64,000 nucleotides of DNA from Panopea generosa (GCA_029582155.1 CM055897.1:8326507-8390506), one strand, 5' to 3'. Shown: positions 33,863-47,015, numbered from the stretch's first letter. Notes: generated from the letters alone by a model not told the origin. Made by a program: numbers and translations.

Positions 33863-35733
33863 GTCTTGATATATGTATGTTTTACTGTTTCTGAGGAATC
33901 ACAGTTATGCCTTGAATCATTTAAAAGAATTATCAAACTAGGCACTTAATTGAACAGGTTCGTATAAACGGATAACATGTGTACACTACTGCTAGTGAAA
34001 GTCTTTCATCTCAGGCAGGCTAGCTTAAACATTGTTTACTATACAGCTTGAAAGAGTAAATGCATGCGCGTGCGTTACTACTGGAGCACGTATGAAATTG
34101 ATACAGAGTAAGAAATTAGTGTTAATAGGTAACAAGCGTGACTCACGTGAGTGCAGGAGAAATGATGAACAGTTGCTTAATTATCACAGAAACACAATTT
34201 CGTGGTAACGACACGGGTGTAGTGAAATGTTATATACATGTATAGAACGAATATATCAAGTGGAATGTAAAACTAGAAAATTGGACTACCGTGCAGGTAT
34301 TTACTTTTGCTGTTGGCTAACTTTAATATTTCACGCTGTGCAGACGCTGGTCTGAATCATTTAAAATCTGAGAAATCACTCTGGTGTAACTTACAAGAAA
34401 CTATCGTATTGTTACTGTGAATAAGGAAGTATCCTGGTGGCACAGCAAGGGGCATTAATCATTGAAGTGGAAAACATTATATATCGGTCTATATAAAGTA
34501 TAGTCTATAAGACTAACAAAATACACGTGACATATGGACACATTTCTTTATCAAATACAGTTAAGTAAAAGGAAGTAGCTAAATGAAAATCACTGGAATT
34601 GAAAAAAAGATTGTGAACATATCAACCATGTTTAATTGAAACAAGGAAAACGAATATGCAATAGAATCTAATGAACGAGGAAATAATTTTAAAAAGTCAA
34701 TAAATATGACCGACTTCTTATATCAGCGCAGTTTATTGTCGTTATAATTCTGGACGTGATGCTAAAAACCAGTCAGTCTGGCAACAGAGTTAAATGTTAG
34801 TTATTGTAGAAATAAAAACGTTTTATGTGATAGGAAATAATAAAGCAAGACAAGTTATTTATGTAATTCAATGGCATGTTTCACATCAGTGAAGATATCA
34901 GTTTTAATTTAACTGGAGGTGTATGCATTTATCTAGATAAAATTTGTCACCCGGATGTCGCGCAGGTTGAAACAATGAATACTTGTATATGAAATAGTTT
35001 GGGAGTGTTTGTGTTATCGATAATGTCCCGGTTAAAGTCTTCTTGACAAAATCAGTGCCCCAAAGACGTGATACAAAGAGGACTTACACATACAACATAG
35101 TTTATAAACGGTAAGGTGCATTTTGTTTATTTTTATAAAATGTATTTGATATGTCAGGATTAAGTTCATAAACGTTTCACTTTCTTACATAATGTCCGAT
35201 TAGTATAGTTACGATTTCAGAGTATACATTAAAACTGTATACAGAGCTTGTTTATAAAGTGATACATATATATATCTTTATCTCTTCCAAATCATACAGG
35301 AGAGCATACAAACAATAATATACATAGTTGACAAAAGACAAATGAAAAAAGGTAATACTATACAGATTGAATACATATATAAAGTAACGATAATATACAA
35401 TTGACAAAACGTAAATTTGATAGCTATAATAGCATGCACACATACATACAAACTCGCTCGCACACAAACACACTCAAGCACGCACGCACACATAAATACA
35501 CAAACGCTAAATGAATTATCGTCATATGAAATAACCCTATCGAAACGAAAGATAAGAATTATTAACATGAAAAGCAAATTCATTTTAATCTACATTGGTA
35601 CATATTCTCTTTAAAATATGGCTACACTATCGAACCAAAATATAAGGTAACCATAGAAAGCGTTTAATATGGTTGAATAGCCAATTTGCACAATTTTGAT
35701 TAATATTTGATAGTTTATTAACTGCATGACATA
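33863..35733. other. Intergenic, no gene seen
   Basis: AT-rich. The overlapping frames at 35252-35614 lie over a CA-rich low-complexity stretch and carry no domain. Confidence 0.55.
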
Positions 35734-36228
35734 TTACTTAAAAATGCAATACCACATGTAATGCAATGCTAAAACACATATTGTTAAACAGTCCAAGCTG
35801 TCTTTTCTATTTAAGAAATATTTCATTCCAGTAAACATATGTATTAATTGTACATGTGTTGTCATATACATTATATAGCACAATAATTTTACACCAAACC
35901 TCACATATAATTTTTGCCATAAATTATCCAGTTTGCTATTGTTATAAATACAATCAAGTAGAACATGTTCAACTAAGTGTGAAGATGGCAATCCACATTT
36001 GGAACAATTTTGTTGAAATGGTCTTGAAAAAAAACTACACATTAGATATTCCATTGTACTACATGATTCTGTATAAATCCTTTCAGTTTTACTTTGTTTC
36101 CAGAGTAAACACAAATCAAAGTTACGATGGATAAAATTGAATCCATTGAGAGATTCATCATTTTGACATCTATTTAATAACTGTTTGTTTTCGAACCCAT
36201 AAACAGCATTATTTACTATTTTTTCCAT
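35734..36228 (-). pseudogene. LINE (non-LTR retrotransposon) ORF2 C-terminal remnant
   Basis: This 164-codon frame holds a C-x2-C ... H-x4-H/C type segment (CSKCGLPSSHLVEHVLLDCIY), followed by an aromatic-rich 'LWQKLY'. This is the arrangement of the zinc-binding region after reverse transcriptase in many LINE ORF2 proteins. No reverse-transcriptase catalytic block is found upstream (36229-36780), so only the tail survives. Composition is AT-rich like the surroundings. Assignment rests on this motif alone. Confidence 0.55.
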
Positions 36229-36769
36229 CGAAATTTTGACGGAAAAACACTTGTCTGAGAGTAATTATTTAAGTACGATGAAATATCATATTTTTACAAA
36301 CAATTTTTATATCGGCAATGAAACCTTTAGTAGGTATTAACTTATAGTCAATAAACGATTAACAAATATTTGCTTTGCTATGAAGTATGGTGACAACCTA
36401 CAGAGCTGACCTAAAATATAGGTTTTCTTTTTATAATTGGAGTTGTGGATCTTTCATAATTTTATTTGTGTTTTCAGTACTTCTCGGAAACTTACTGATT
36501 TAGACCAAGGTAGTAAGGGGAAATAAGTATACGTCCAGTTGTTGTTGTCATCATCTGCTTCCTTAACTTATAAAAGAGTAACGACACTTTGATTATTTTA
36601 AATTGTAATTCATTCTCCTAAACTGATTATGGTCAAACTTGTTAACAAGTGTCAGTACGGTGTACAGTTGTGCATATTATTCTCTCTAGGGAAGTGTTAT
36701 TGGGCACTTGTCGAAACTCATTGTTACAAAAAGGCTATAGACAAAGCATAAACGTTCGTGTCCACAGGA
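36229..36769. other. Flank of the LINE remnant
   Basis: No catalytic motif or gene recognised. Confidence 0.45.
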
Positions 36770-37887
36770 ATATTCATTTAACCTCCAAACTGAACATGTT
36801 TATCTACTCCCCAAACTGAACGTATTTATTTACTCCTCAACTGAACATATTTATCTACTCCTCACTCTGAACGTATTTATCTACTCCTCAAACTGAACGT
36901 ATTTATCTAGCCTTCAAACTGAATATATTTATCTTACCCTCAAACAGAACATATTTATATAACCTCAAACTGAACAAAAATATCTAGCCTCCAAACTGAA
37001 CATATTTATCTACTCCTCAAACTGAACATATTTATCTACTCCTCAACTAAACATATGTTTCTACTCCTCAAACTGAACGTATTTATCTACTCCTCAAACT
37101 GAACGTATTTATCTAGCCTTCAAACTGAATATATCTATCTTACCCTCAAACAGAATATATTTCTATAACCTCAAACTGAACAAAATTATCTAGCCTCCAA
37201 ACTGAACATATTTATCTACTCGTCAAATTGAACATATTTATCTACTCCTCAACTGAACATATTTATCTACTCCTCAAACTGAACGTATTTATCTACTCCT
37301 CAAACTGAACGTATTTATCTAGCCTTCAAACTGAATATATTTATCAAACCCTCAAACAGAACATATTTATATAACCTCAAACTGAACAAAATTATCTAGC
37401 CTCTAAACTGAACGTATTTATCTACCCCTCAAACTGAACGTATTTATCTACTCCTCAAACTGAACATATTTATCTACCCCTAAAACTGAACGTAGTTATC
37501 TACTTCTCAAACTGAACGTATTTATCTACTCCTCAAACTGAACGTATTTATCTACTCCTCAACTGAACATATTTATCTACTCGTCAAACTGAACATACTT
37601 ATCTACTCCTCAAACTGAACGTATTTATCTACTCCTCAAACTGATCATAGTAATCTTCTCCTCAAACTGAACGTATTTATCTACTCCTCAAACTGAACAT
37701 AGTTATCTACTCCTCAAACTGAACGTATTTATATACTCCTCAAACTGAACATATTTATATAACCACACACTAAACATAATTATCTAGCCTTCAAACTAAA
37801 CATATTCATCTAGCCCTCAAACTGAACATATCTATCTAGCCTTCAAACTGAACATATCTATTTAAACCTCAAACTGAACACATTTAT
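36770..37887. repeat. 26-bp tandem array, left part
   Basis: About 42 units like 'actgaacgtatttatctact' plus 'cctcaa', with segment-level variants ('ctagccttcaaactgaata', 'ataacctcaaactgaacaaaa') that recur as a group of about 8-10 units. That indicates a higher-order unit. It is split from its right part by a MITE. Confidence 0.96.
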
Positions 37888-38345
37888 GGTCAGCTACCAC
37901 CATTGCATTTTCCATAGACTAACATTATAACGTTTTACCTAATTTTCACTATTTCTACCATTCGTGGACCAAAAAGTCCTACATCAGATCAAAGTACTAT
38001 CCTAAACTCAAATTAAAATGTCCCCAAAATGGGGTCAAAAGTACCACTTTTTGCCACTTTTTGCCCCCTGAAGTTGGGTATCCCCACTTTCAGCATGAAA
38101 AATACTAAATTTCACCAATTTTACTTTCCATACAGCTTCCTTAATAAAATAAATTAAGTCAGTCACAGAAACAAAATTTTATTTTTTTATTGACACAAAC
38201 ATAATAAACTTACATTTTAGTGTGGTCATTTGCCAGTTTGACATTTTCATCCAACCAGAAATAAGCTTACAAAAATGTATGCCCTGAACATCCCTATACT
38301 TTTTTCAGCCAATCGGAGAGCTCCTCTCAATGGTGATAGCTGACC
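37888..38345. mobile_element. 458-bp MITE inserted in the 26-bp array
   Basis: The ends 'ggtcagctaccaccattg' and 'caatggtgatagctgacc' are inverted with one mismatch. Array sequence resumes directly on both sides, so the element inserted into the array. The flanks are T/A only, and the target duplication cannot be set with confidence. No coding capacity and no family recognised. Confidence 0.85.
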
Positions 38346-38455
38346 ATATATAACCTCAAACTGAACATATGCTTATTTATCTAGCCTTCAAACTAAACAT
38401 ATTTATCTAGCACTCAAATTGAACATATTTATGTAGACTCCAAACTGAACATTTC
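38346..38455. repeat. 26-bp tandem array, right part
   Basis: About four diverged units ('cctcaaactgaacatatg', 'agccttcaaactaaacatat') continue the array after the MITE. Confidence 0.9.
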
Positions 38456-40025
38456 TATATTTTGTTCGGTACATGATAGTCTATTTTTGTCTTTAAGATA
38501 GAAAATCATCTCAGCTCATATTGCACAAAATACATATGGACATTTATTGAACTCTTATATCAATAATTCAATGACGCTACATCACTGCACACGCTTATCT
38601 CCATTTTGCAATTTCATTACGTGTCTTAATGAAGCTACGTTAATTGATTTTAGAAACCAATGCAAGCCTTTTCTGACATTTAAAGGCGAGAAAATACAAG
38701 CTGAATAGGCAGCAAAAACAAAAAAAAACACTGAAAACAAACGATGAGAATTTGAGTGTTAATTGAAAAACAGAAAAAAATGTCAGATAATCAGTTTGCC
38801 GTGTATTCCTCTTGTCTTGGCTTTTTTGCATACAAAAAAAACGACTAGATAATTATGCATCCCTCAATGTTCCAGAAAATCCCCGTCAATCTCAAATTAC
38901 AGCTGCGGAGTCCGTAGAACCAATGTATAATCACTTACAGCAGGAGTTGTTACGTACGTATGCTGCCGTTAATTAACAATCCCTTAAACAACCTCAGTAA
39001 TCTATTTACCTCGGGAGGCGTATGATAAGTGATGTTCAAGGTAAAATTCAAATGCGTGGAAATGCGTATACTACCATAGAGGTATAAACATTCGCGTTAA
39101 TCCGACCCCCGTGTTTAAAGCACATGGAACTTTTTTTCTCAGGAAAGTTGTATACCGGTGAGTAAATGGTGTCAGTGGGATTCTACAGATGCCTACTTTT
39201 TGCTGACCTTGAACTTCCAGAGGCGTAGCTTCCTATAGGCACTGTAGGCACGTGCCTACATTTTTTCAGAGAAATCGAAAAAATAAAAATGCAATAAATG
39301 CAAAATGAAATGCGGGATCTCGGCGTTAGTTATAAATTCACACTGTTCTGCATTATAGAGAATTGCACTTCTGGAACACTGAACACCTTTTAACAATGGT
39401 TCTTAAAGTGCCTTGTTTATATAGATAGTCCGCCGGTGCTCCAAATATGCAGAAAACAACTTGGGATTGGTCAGTCTTTTTTCATAATTTCGATGGTTTG
39501 GTGACACCCCTTTATTTTTGATAATTCTGCCCATTTATGGCAAAGTATCACTACGCATCTTGAAACTGTTATGGCTTCATCAAACAGTACCCGGTGTCAT
39601 CCAAACTTGACAGAACTCAAGAAAATGTTCCAGTGTTCTCATATGTATAAAGAAATATCACAATTTTATGCATTTTCAGGAGACCTTGAATTGGATAGCA
39701 TTGAAGATAGTTCAGTAAGATTGGCCTATGCGTCTATGTCCCGTCATTTGGCTTGGGTAATACCATATGCATAGGTGGAACGTTGCAAAACATACGCCAT
39801 TCTGCAAATGTTTCAATTATTTGCCCACAAAAAACGTTTTAATTGATAGAGCGCTTACCAAAAACATCACAATTTAAAACGAACATAAAACTGCCTGGTT
39901 GGCAACGTAACCGGACACAGACCGTACAGGTCCACTTAATGTGCACTGGGGTCAGGTGCTGTATTTTATGGAACCGAGATTCCCCTCAAAATAGTGATAT
40001 TGAGTATTGGAATATCATCATCTCA
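38456..40025. other. Intergenic, dispersed repeats only
   Basis: Contains a perfect 18-bp palindrome, TGTAGGCACGTGCCTACA, at 39243-39260 and the inverted partner of 29770-29880 at 39480-39600. The frame at 39571-39774 starts inside that repeat and has no domain. No gene is supported. Confidence 0.55.
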
Positions 40026-40215
40026 ACCGTGTCCGGTTAGATCAGTCGGTAGCGTGACTGACTATCAATATTGGGGTCGTGTTTTCGAACCCTTACCCGG
40101 CCAAAGTCTCCGTGACGACATTGCGTCTTATTATCATTCGTCTCTCACCGCTGATTCAAATGGAAAAGTTATCAGTTATTATTTGGGGAGAGATTGATGT
40201 GCTTGAATACTAGTT
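40026..40215 (+). repeat. SINE (family 1), 3' truncated
   Basis: The head 'ggttagatcagtcggtagcg' and B box 'gttttcgaacccttacccgg' are followed by 'gacattgcgtcttattatc', 'tctctcaccgctgattca' and 'ttatttggggagag'. The terminal 'ttagccctcgatggta' block is missing. Confidence 0.75.
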
Positions 40216-41975
40216 AACATCCCATCAATTTATAATCATTCATTCAACCGGCCGAAGTTACACGACAAAACTAGTTTTGATTACAATGCACAGCAATTTC
40301 ACAGCCCCAACTACCATAAAAGCCGCAAGATGACATTGGCAGGCTTTATAGATTCAAATCAAAGAGCCCATTTTCAAAATGTCACAGTCACCATCATTGT
40401 CGTTGTTTTACTTTTGCATACCACTGGATTTTTGTTTATACATTGAATTTGCAACAACAAAAAAAATTAATACAAAAATGTTTTATAATTATGCGGTTTG
40501 AAAAAAGTTTATATCCAACTGCCGAAACATTGAAAACTCTAGGGCGGATCTTGTGGAGTCATGCACTCTAAATAGTAAACAAATATACATGGATCTGTGA
40601 TTATACACCTTCAGCAGGCTTACAAATAGCCGATTAACGGTGTCGTTTCAGCACACTGAAACCTAACTGACAAGTATAAGATACAAGATGTACAAGATGT
40701 GTCGGATGTATAAAAGACAGCTGTTATACAATCACCGATCCTAATTTGCGGGGGCAGAAACTTTTTGTGATTTAAACAATTATGCAATTAAACTTCTGCT
40801 CGGTTTGTTAATTTTTCCAAATTACATTGTACATAATTCTTCATAAACGACAAACGTAGTAAACTTAACCAAACAATAAACAAGGTGTGTAACTGATAAA
40901 TGCACTTTGGGCGTCTCCTTCGTCTGAATATGAAACTCTTTGTTACTGTTTAAATGTCACGCCTTGACGGGCTTAAACTATTTAACAGTACACTCACGTG
41001 CCGATCGAGAGTGGGAACTGGGGATCGGGCCCCATCTGAGGTTCCCGAAATTTTGCTAAATTACTACATTTTCAGTCAAAATTTAAAAAATACTAGTTAG
41101 ACTCGCCCACTGCTGAAATGACAGGATCCCAATTGACGAATATATCCGCCAACAAATTTGTATCTTAGGTAGAGAACATCCGTAACCAGAGATATAATAA
41201 TATGTTTTCTCGCGGCGATGTAATAAAAAACACCCGTATCTTGAATACATCTTTTGAGATGTCACGAATATTTATTTTTGTATACGATCATTTGATATGA
41301 CACATTTCTATAGGATAGCCGCACCCAAGCCCAGCTTTCGTTTGTAACTTTAAGCAATATAATACTATAAATCAACAACGGGTACATCAGTATTCGTTAA
41401 ACTCAATGTAAACTGGCAACATTCGTGTTCTGTAACTGACCTGACGTCAGAGTGGCTGTCGCTCCGCCCACGGGCTACGTGGCATTATCTTTCAAAGTAA
41501 ATACAATGTAGTGTTTACTTGGACAGCACATGTTTATCTAAGGAAAGGGCGGCGTATCAACGAATGTCGATCGCTGATTAGATTATCGGCGTGTTTGATT
41601 GACAGCTCGCGTCAAGTCAATTCTTCGGCTGTCACTAATTTTAAACGACGATATACATATAAAACCATAACAGGATTTTAAAGCGGATATATATTGATGA
41701 CTCATGGCTGTACATGTGTTTTTATATAATAAAAGTGCAAAGGATGATTCGTAATGAGCTTGAATTTTGATTTTTGTTGGCGTAAAATGTAACATAGATG
41801 ACGTAGGTATACCATGCACATTATTTATGGTATCCGTCTTTAATTATGTTATCAGTTTTTAGTTTTTCGTATGAACAAGTTGGTGCTGGGAATTCAAATT
41901 ACAATACAGCGTGTTGAATGTAACATAATATATGCCGCTGCTTTCTTTAACTGTTGATATTGGTTCCGATTTCAG
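40216..41975. other. Upstream of the membrane-protein exon; no exon identified
   Basis: 5' exons of the plus-strand gene, including a signal peptide, would be expected upstream. I could not identify any with confidence. A pyrimidine-rich tract leads to the acceptor 'gttccgatttcag' at 41975. Confidence 0.5.
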
Positions 41976-42596
41976 AGACTCTCTTGTGCCCTGCAGCTTA
42001 CGGATAAACGTTCGTGTTATGTTTCTCACCTCGTGTATTGCCGGGCCAACGCTCGATTGCGCCCCTTGTCCATCGTTTGGTATAGAAGACAATTATGACG
42101 TATTCATAACGGTAGCAACTAGTGTAAACTTAACAGATGATGAAATAGAGACAATAAGGTCAAACTGCGAAATAGAAATACCAACAACAACGACGACGAC
42201 CACTACAACAACAACTACAACCACTACCCCACCTCCAACAACGACAACAACGAAGCCAACGGTGCCGACGTCGACAACTGACAAATCAACAACAACAACA
42301 ACATTGGTGACAACAAATAAAACAAGCACTTCAACACAGACGACAGAAACAACAAAGAAGCAGACGACGCCAACTTCAGCGCCCTCGTCATCACAATCAA
42401 CGCAGACGACCACAACACTAGCAAACACTACGTTTTCCCCAAACACAACAGCACACATAAATGTAACAACAATCAACGTTACCTTGGTAACAGCAATTCC
42501 ACAGGCGTCAGAATGCGGCGGAATGTGTCAACTGATTCTAATTACGTCACTGACGGCGTTTCTTTTCCTGTTAATTCTCCTCACAGCATTAGTATT
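41976..42596 (+). CDS. Mucin-like type I membrane protein, exon A (stalk and TM)
   Basis: This exon of 621 nt lies between the acceptor 'ttcag' (41974-41975) and the donor TT|GTAAGT (42597). It encodes about 207 residues. A Cys-containing ectodomain piece comes first (Cys near 6, 20, 28, 31 and 64), with IEDNYDVFITVATSVNL. A Thr-rich stalk follows (about 70-180), coded mainly by ACA/ACG/ACC and holding several N-x-T sequons. Then come ECGGMC and a hydrophobic helix (LILITSLTAFLFLLILL) that ends the exon. The exon ends in phase 2, and exon B completes the Leu codon exactly. I do not recognise the family. The frame is also open upstream to an ATG at 41932, but a start there would lack a signal peptide, so an internal exon is more likely. 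Predicted: cell-surface glycoprotein with an O-glycosylated stalk. Confidence 0.75.
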
Positions 42597-42774
42597 GTAA
42601 GTAAAATTTATTAATAATCTTATAATTACCTTTTGATATACGTACAGTAGTAGGCTGTAGTAGAAGTAATGACACTGACAGTATAGTAGAAGTTATGTTC
42701 TTAACAAAGTGTTAATGTTTTTATTTTCAGTAGATAATAGTAAATGTCATGTATGAGTGACTGCGTGCACGTGT

Positions 42775-42920
42775 ACCTGTGTGTGTAACTGTGTGTGTAC
42801 GTGTGTACCATCGTGTGTACATGTATGTGTATGTGTGTACCTTCGTGAGTACCAGTGTGTGTACGTGTGAACCTGTGTGTGTACCTGTGTGTGTACCGGT
42901 TTGTGTTCCTGCGCGCGTGC
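42775..42920 (+). repeat. GTGTGTAC-type simple repeat
   Basis: Irregular repeats of 'gtgtgtacctgtgtgt'. The Val/Cys and Thr/His-rich frames over it are artefacts. Confidence 0.9.
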
Positions 42921-43904
42921 CTGCTTGGTTATATAACAGATTTGCCGACATGCTTGATCATATAATGTGATAATCTTGACTAATAGAGTGATCTGAAGAA
43001 GGTGGACGTTTGAGGAAGATATAATTAACTTTGAGTTGTCAGTTAGTGTTTTTTAATGGGCAGTGTTTGGCGTTTATGAAAACACTAATTCAGTTCTGTC
43101 ATATATATCTTATAAGAAACCACCGTCCCGTTGAATCGTTAAATCCATGTTTTCAAAACAAAAACTGCCTGTACAACAACGTTTTATTTCGATACCAAAT
43201 TCTGTACAAAGTACAAGAAGTCCATTTAATACTTTTCTGTTCCATGTATTAGATTAATATTAAATGTACTTTGATGTGAGAAAAAAATCGGCGCTAGCCA
43301 TACGTTTGCTATTGCTCGGGTGATACTGTTTCCGTATTTTATGGTGTGCTATACAACTGGGACTAGCAACTATTTATTGACTCTGGTTCTTATTCCGGAA
43401 GACAGCCACACACTGTATATATAAGAACAATCAAACCTCCGGCAGATGTATTTTGCCCTGTGTATATAAACGTTCCATCATGATAGTTGCTGATTCTGTT
43501 AAAATCTTCAAACAGCAAGGATTATGTTTCATTAATTTGCCGAGAAATACAGACGTTGAATAGGAGATTAAGATCAACATCCCCTTTTTACGGAAACATC
43601 CTAGTTGTCTATCAGCCTTTGTACAGAAACTTTGCTGTCAAAGAATCAAAGGTACACACGGCAAATTTGATACATTATCACTTAGCGCTGCATCTGAAAA
43701 TGATATATCTACATGCTGCAAATGTGAAATCAGTGAATTACATTTATATATGTCTACTATAGATCCTTGGTGAAATTAAACAAGACAGATATGAAGACAC
43801 TTATTTGGAAAGGTGACATAGTTCTTCTCATGTTTAACTGTAAATTGTACCAGTATAATTGTCATAATATCGACGTACATAAACTACTTATCACGTTTAT
43901 GAGC

Positions 43905-44105
43905 TCCTCCGGGGTAGCATCGTTGTCTACTGACCTTTCACCTCTGAGGTCATGGGTTTGAGCCAAGCTCATTCCAAAACCTTTATGTGGGAAAGTTTGC
44001 CAGTTACATGTTATACTCAGGCTCAATGTGAGGTCTTCCGTGCACCAGTAAATCTGGATATGACAGGATGTGTTTAAAATGGCGTTAAAGCGGCATAACC
44101 GACAC
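43905..44105 (+). repeat. tRNA-derived SINE (family 2)
   Basis: 'ctgaggtcatgggtttgagcc' as B-box region, then 'tttatgtgggaaagtttgcc', the 'tgaggtcttccgtgcacca' tail block and 'taaaatggcgttaaag'. It is a better-preserved relative of 3035-3300 and links the tail at 1-125 to this family. Confidence 0.7.
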
Positions 44106-44319
44106 GCGAAACTATTGTTAATGAACGACAAACATTTTCGTGAATTCAAATGGCCTTCGCTGCATTTATGACAACCTATACCTGTCTAAGACGTAAATAC
44201 ATCGTGTTTAACATTTAAATTTACTGATCAATAATTCTAATATGCAAATCAGCTGCCTCGCTGAGCGAAATTATCGTAACATTTCTGAGTTAATATTGTT
44301 ATCCCCCTCCCCTCCCCCA

Positions 44320-45905
44320 TATAGTTATTGCAGCGTCCGTATGTCCGGTATTTCGTGTCCGGCCTGTAACTTTGTCGTGCATAGATGGATTGTGTTGATA
44401 CTTGCTACAAATGGTCAGCATAACATGACGACGTGTCGTTGGTAAGACCCACACCCGTTCCTCAAAGGTCAAGGTCACACTTTGAGTTTGTTTGACAACA
44501 CTTTGAGTCAGTGTGAGATTTCGTGTCCGACCTGTAACTTCGTCATGCATAAATGGATTTTATAAATACATGCTACAAATGATTAACATAACATAACGAC
44601 GTGTCGCGAGTAAGACCTCAGTATACCCGTACCTCAAAGGTCAAGGTCACACTTTGAGTTTGTTTGACAACACTTTGAGTCAGTGTGAGATTTCGTGTCC
44701 GATCTGTAACTTCGTCATGCATAAATGGATTTTGTAAATACATGCTACAAATTATTAACATAAAATGATGACGTGTTGCGAGTAAGACGTCAGTATACCC
44801 GTACCTCAAAGGTCAAGGTCACACTTTGGGTTTGTTTGACAACACTTTGAGTCAGTGTGAGATTTCGTGTTTGGCCTGTAACTTTGTCATGCATATATGG
44901 ATTTGTTAATACTTGCAACAAATTATCAATATTACATGAAGATGTGTTGCGCCTTACACCCAGACTCCCACTTCAAAGGTCAAGGTCACAATTTAACTTT
45001 GTTTGATGACACTTTTAGTCTGATTGAGATTTCGTGTCTTGTTTGTGACTTTTTCACCTATGGATTTATTTCAAAAACACTTGGCTCAATTCATCAGCAA
45101 GGCATGGTGAAGGGTCACGCGTAAGACCCACATGCATATCTCAAAGGTCAAGGTCACACTTTGAGTTTGTTTGATAACACTTTGAGTCTGTGTGACATTT
45201 TATGTCCGGCCTGTAACTTTGTCATGCATAGATGGATTTTATAAATATTTGTTACAAACGATCAACATAACATGACATAATATGTCGCACTTAAACCCAG
45301 ACTCCCACTTCAAAGGTCAAGGTCACAATTTTAACTTTATCTGACAACACTTTCAGTCCGTTTGAGATTTAGAGTCCGGTCTGTAACTTTGTCACCTAAT
45401 GATACATTTCAAAAACACTTAGCTCAGTTGAGCAACTTGACACAATTAAGTGTCGTATGTAAGACCAAGAACCTTTTCTCAAAGATCAAGGTCACACTTT
45501 CAGTTTGTTTGATATTGCATGCCTGGTCTGTAACTTTGTCTTTAATTTGGCTCAACTGATCAAGATGACATTACGACGTGTCACAAGTAAGACCTAGACC
45601 CGTACCTCAAAGGTCAAGGTCACACTTTGAGTTTGTATAACAACACATTGAGTCTGTTTGAGATTTCAAGACCGTCCTTTAACTTTATCATACTTGGATG
45701 GGTTTCAAAAACACTTGGCTCAATTTATCAATTGATCAACATGACATGATGACGTGTCACGTTAACACCCAAAACCTTACTTCAAGGTTACACTTTCAGT
45801 TTGTTTATTGTTTCATGTCTGGACTGTAACTTTGTCTTACATGGAGGGATTTTAAAATATCTTGACACAAGTGATCAGCATGTCATGATGATGTGTCACC
45901 TGCAT
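44320..45905 (+). repeat. About 170-bp tandem array with DR0 motifs
   Basis: About nine diverged units carry 'gtaagac', 'ctcaaaggtcaaggtcacac', 'tttgagtttgtttgacaac', 'gtgagatttcgtgtccg' and 'ctgtaactttgtcatgcat'. Perfect AGGTCAAGGTCA (a DR0 of the nuclear-receptor half-site) occurs at 44466, 44638, 44810, 44977, 45145, 45314 and 45611. Degraded forms lie at 45483 and about 45784. The spacing of the first seven sites, the degraded 45483 one included, is 167-172 bp. Confidence 0.9.
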
Positions 45906-45944
45906 TTATCTTGGCTGATAGAAAACTAGGATGTTTCCGTAAAA

Positions 45945-46125
45945 AGGGGATGTTGGAATAACTAAACCATTACAAATCACGCTCGAATTCTCCTGAATAG
46001 TACTAAGCATTTGCGGAAAAAGCATCTTGCTCAAGGACACCGCATATAGCCGTGGCGAAGGATCGAACCCACTGCCCACTGATCATGTGTTCGGTGCTCT
46101 ACCACTGAACCACGTGCTCCATTCG
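45945..46125 (-). repeat. tRNA-derived SINE (family 4)
   Basis: On the minus strand it starts 'ggagcacgtggttcagtggt' with A-box-like 'tggttcagtggtagagc' and B box 'gtgggttcgatccttcgcc'. It continues 'acggctatatgcggtgtcc', 'ttgagcaagatgctttttcc' and 'gcaaatgcttagtac'. This is the best copy of the family. Confidence 0.75.
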
Positions 46126-46720
46126 ATTTGATGGCATATACTCGGCCAATTTCGTCATCCTTCGATATTAAACATAATTTATATGTACATCAATATAAAA
46201 ATATATATAAGAATATATGGACATTTCATTTTTTCATTTTCAAGTTGTTTTTATATATTAGAAATCGTTTATGGAGCACTATAGGAAAAATGGTGTTAAA
46301 CAAAAAAATATGAACAAAATAATATTAATGAGGGAAAAAATCTTGTAATGGGATTCAAACTTGGATGACAATCTGCAGATGTGACCACTATGCTATGTAG
46401 GAATATACCAATGTTAAATCTTAGCCCAGGTTTAATCGACGATGCCCGGAAATTTCCGCATGTTTACGGATATAACTAATATATACGTTATTTCATTGGT
46501 CAGGTCTAATTCATATATCGGCGATAATAGCGTTTACATGTGTTTTTGACGATGAACAGCGGTATTTTGTACCAGTCATGATCCAGATTGTCACAATGTA
46601 TACAACATATTACAATTATACCAGTTGTTATTGATTTGAAATGGTTATGCCGCTTTTAATACCCATTAAATCATAGATTATAGAACATGCGCAGTTGGCC
46701 TTCCTCAATAGTCTTTTTTG

Positions 46721-47015
46721 TCTGAGTCGGACCTGATTAGCTCAGTCGGTTACGCGTCTGACTATCAATCCAAGGTCGTGAATTCGAATCCCTGCCCGGC
46801 AATAGTCTCCGTGTTGATTGATTTACGACATTGCGTCTCATTATCATTCGTCTCTCACCGCCGATTCAAGTGGGAAAGTTATCAGTTACTTGGGAAAATG
46901 GGGTATGCTCGAGTACAGGTTAACCTTTAAGGGTCAAAGGAAACAGTGGTTAGGTTAACTGATCGTCTGTTTGCCCTCGATGGTATAAAAATGGCCCTCA
47001 ATATTCAATCAATCA
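46721..47015 (+). repeat. SINE (family 1), full length
   Basis: A box 'gattagctcagtcggttac', 'gcgtctgactatcaatcc', B box 'gaattcgaatccctgcccgg', then a conserved body ('gacattgcgtctcattatc', 'tctctcaccgccgattca', 'gtgggaaagttatcagtta', 'tgctcgagtacaggttaac', 'cagtggttaggttaactgat') and the tail 'ttgccctcgatggtataaaa' ending in ATTCAATCAATCAAT. It is a candidate member of the molluscan RUDI V-SINE family. The name is not verified. Confidence 0.85.

Noticed and set aside
46721..46800. Functional tRNA gene
   Set aside because: The cloverleaf is imperfect and the same head and body occur at several loci, so it is a SINE head.
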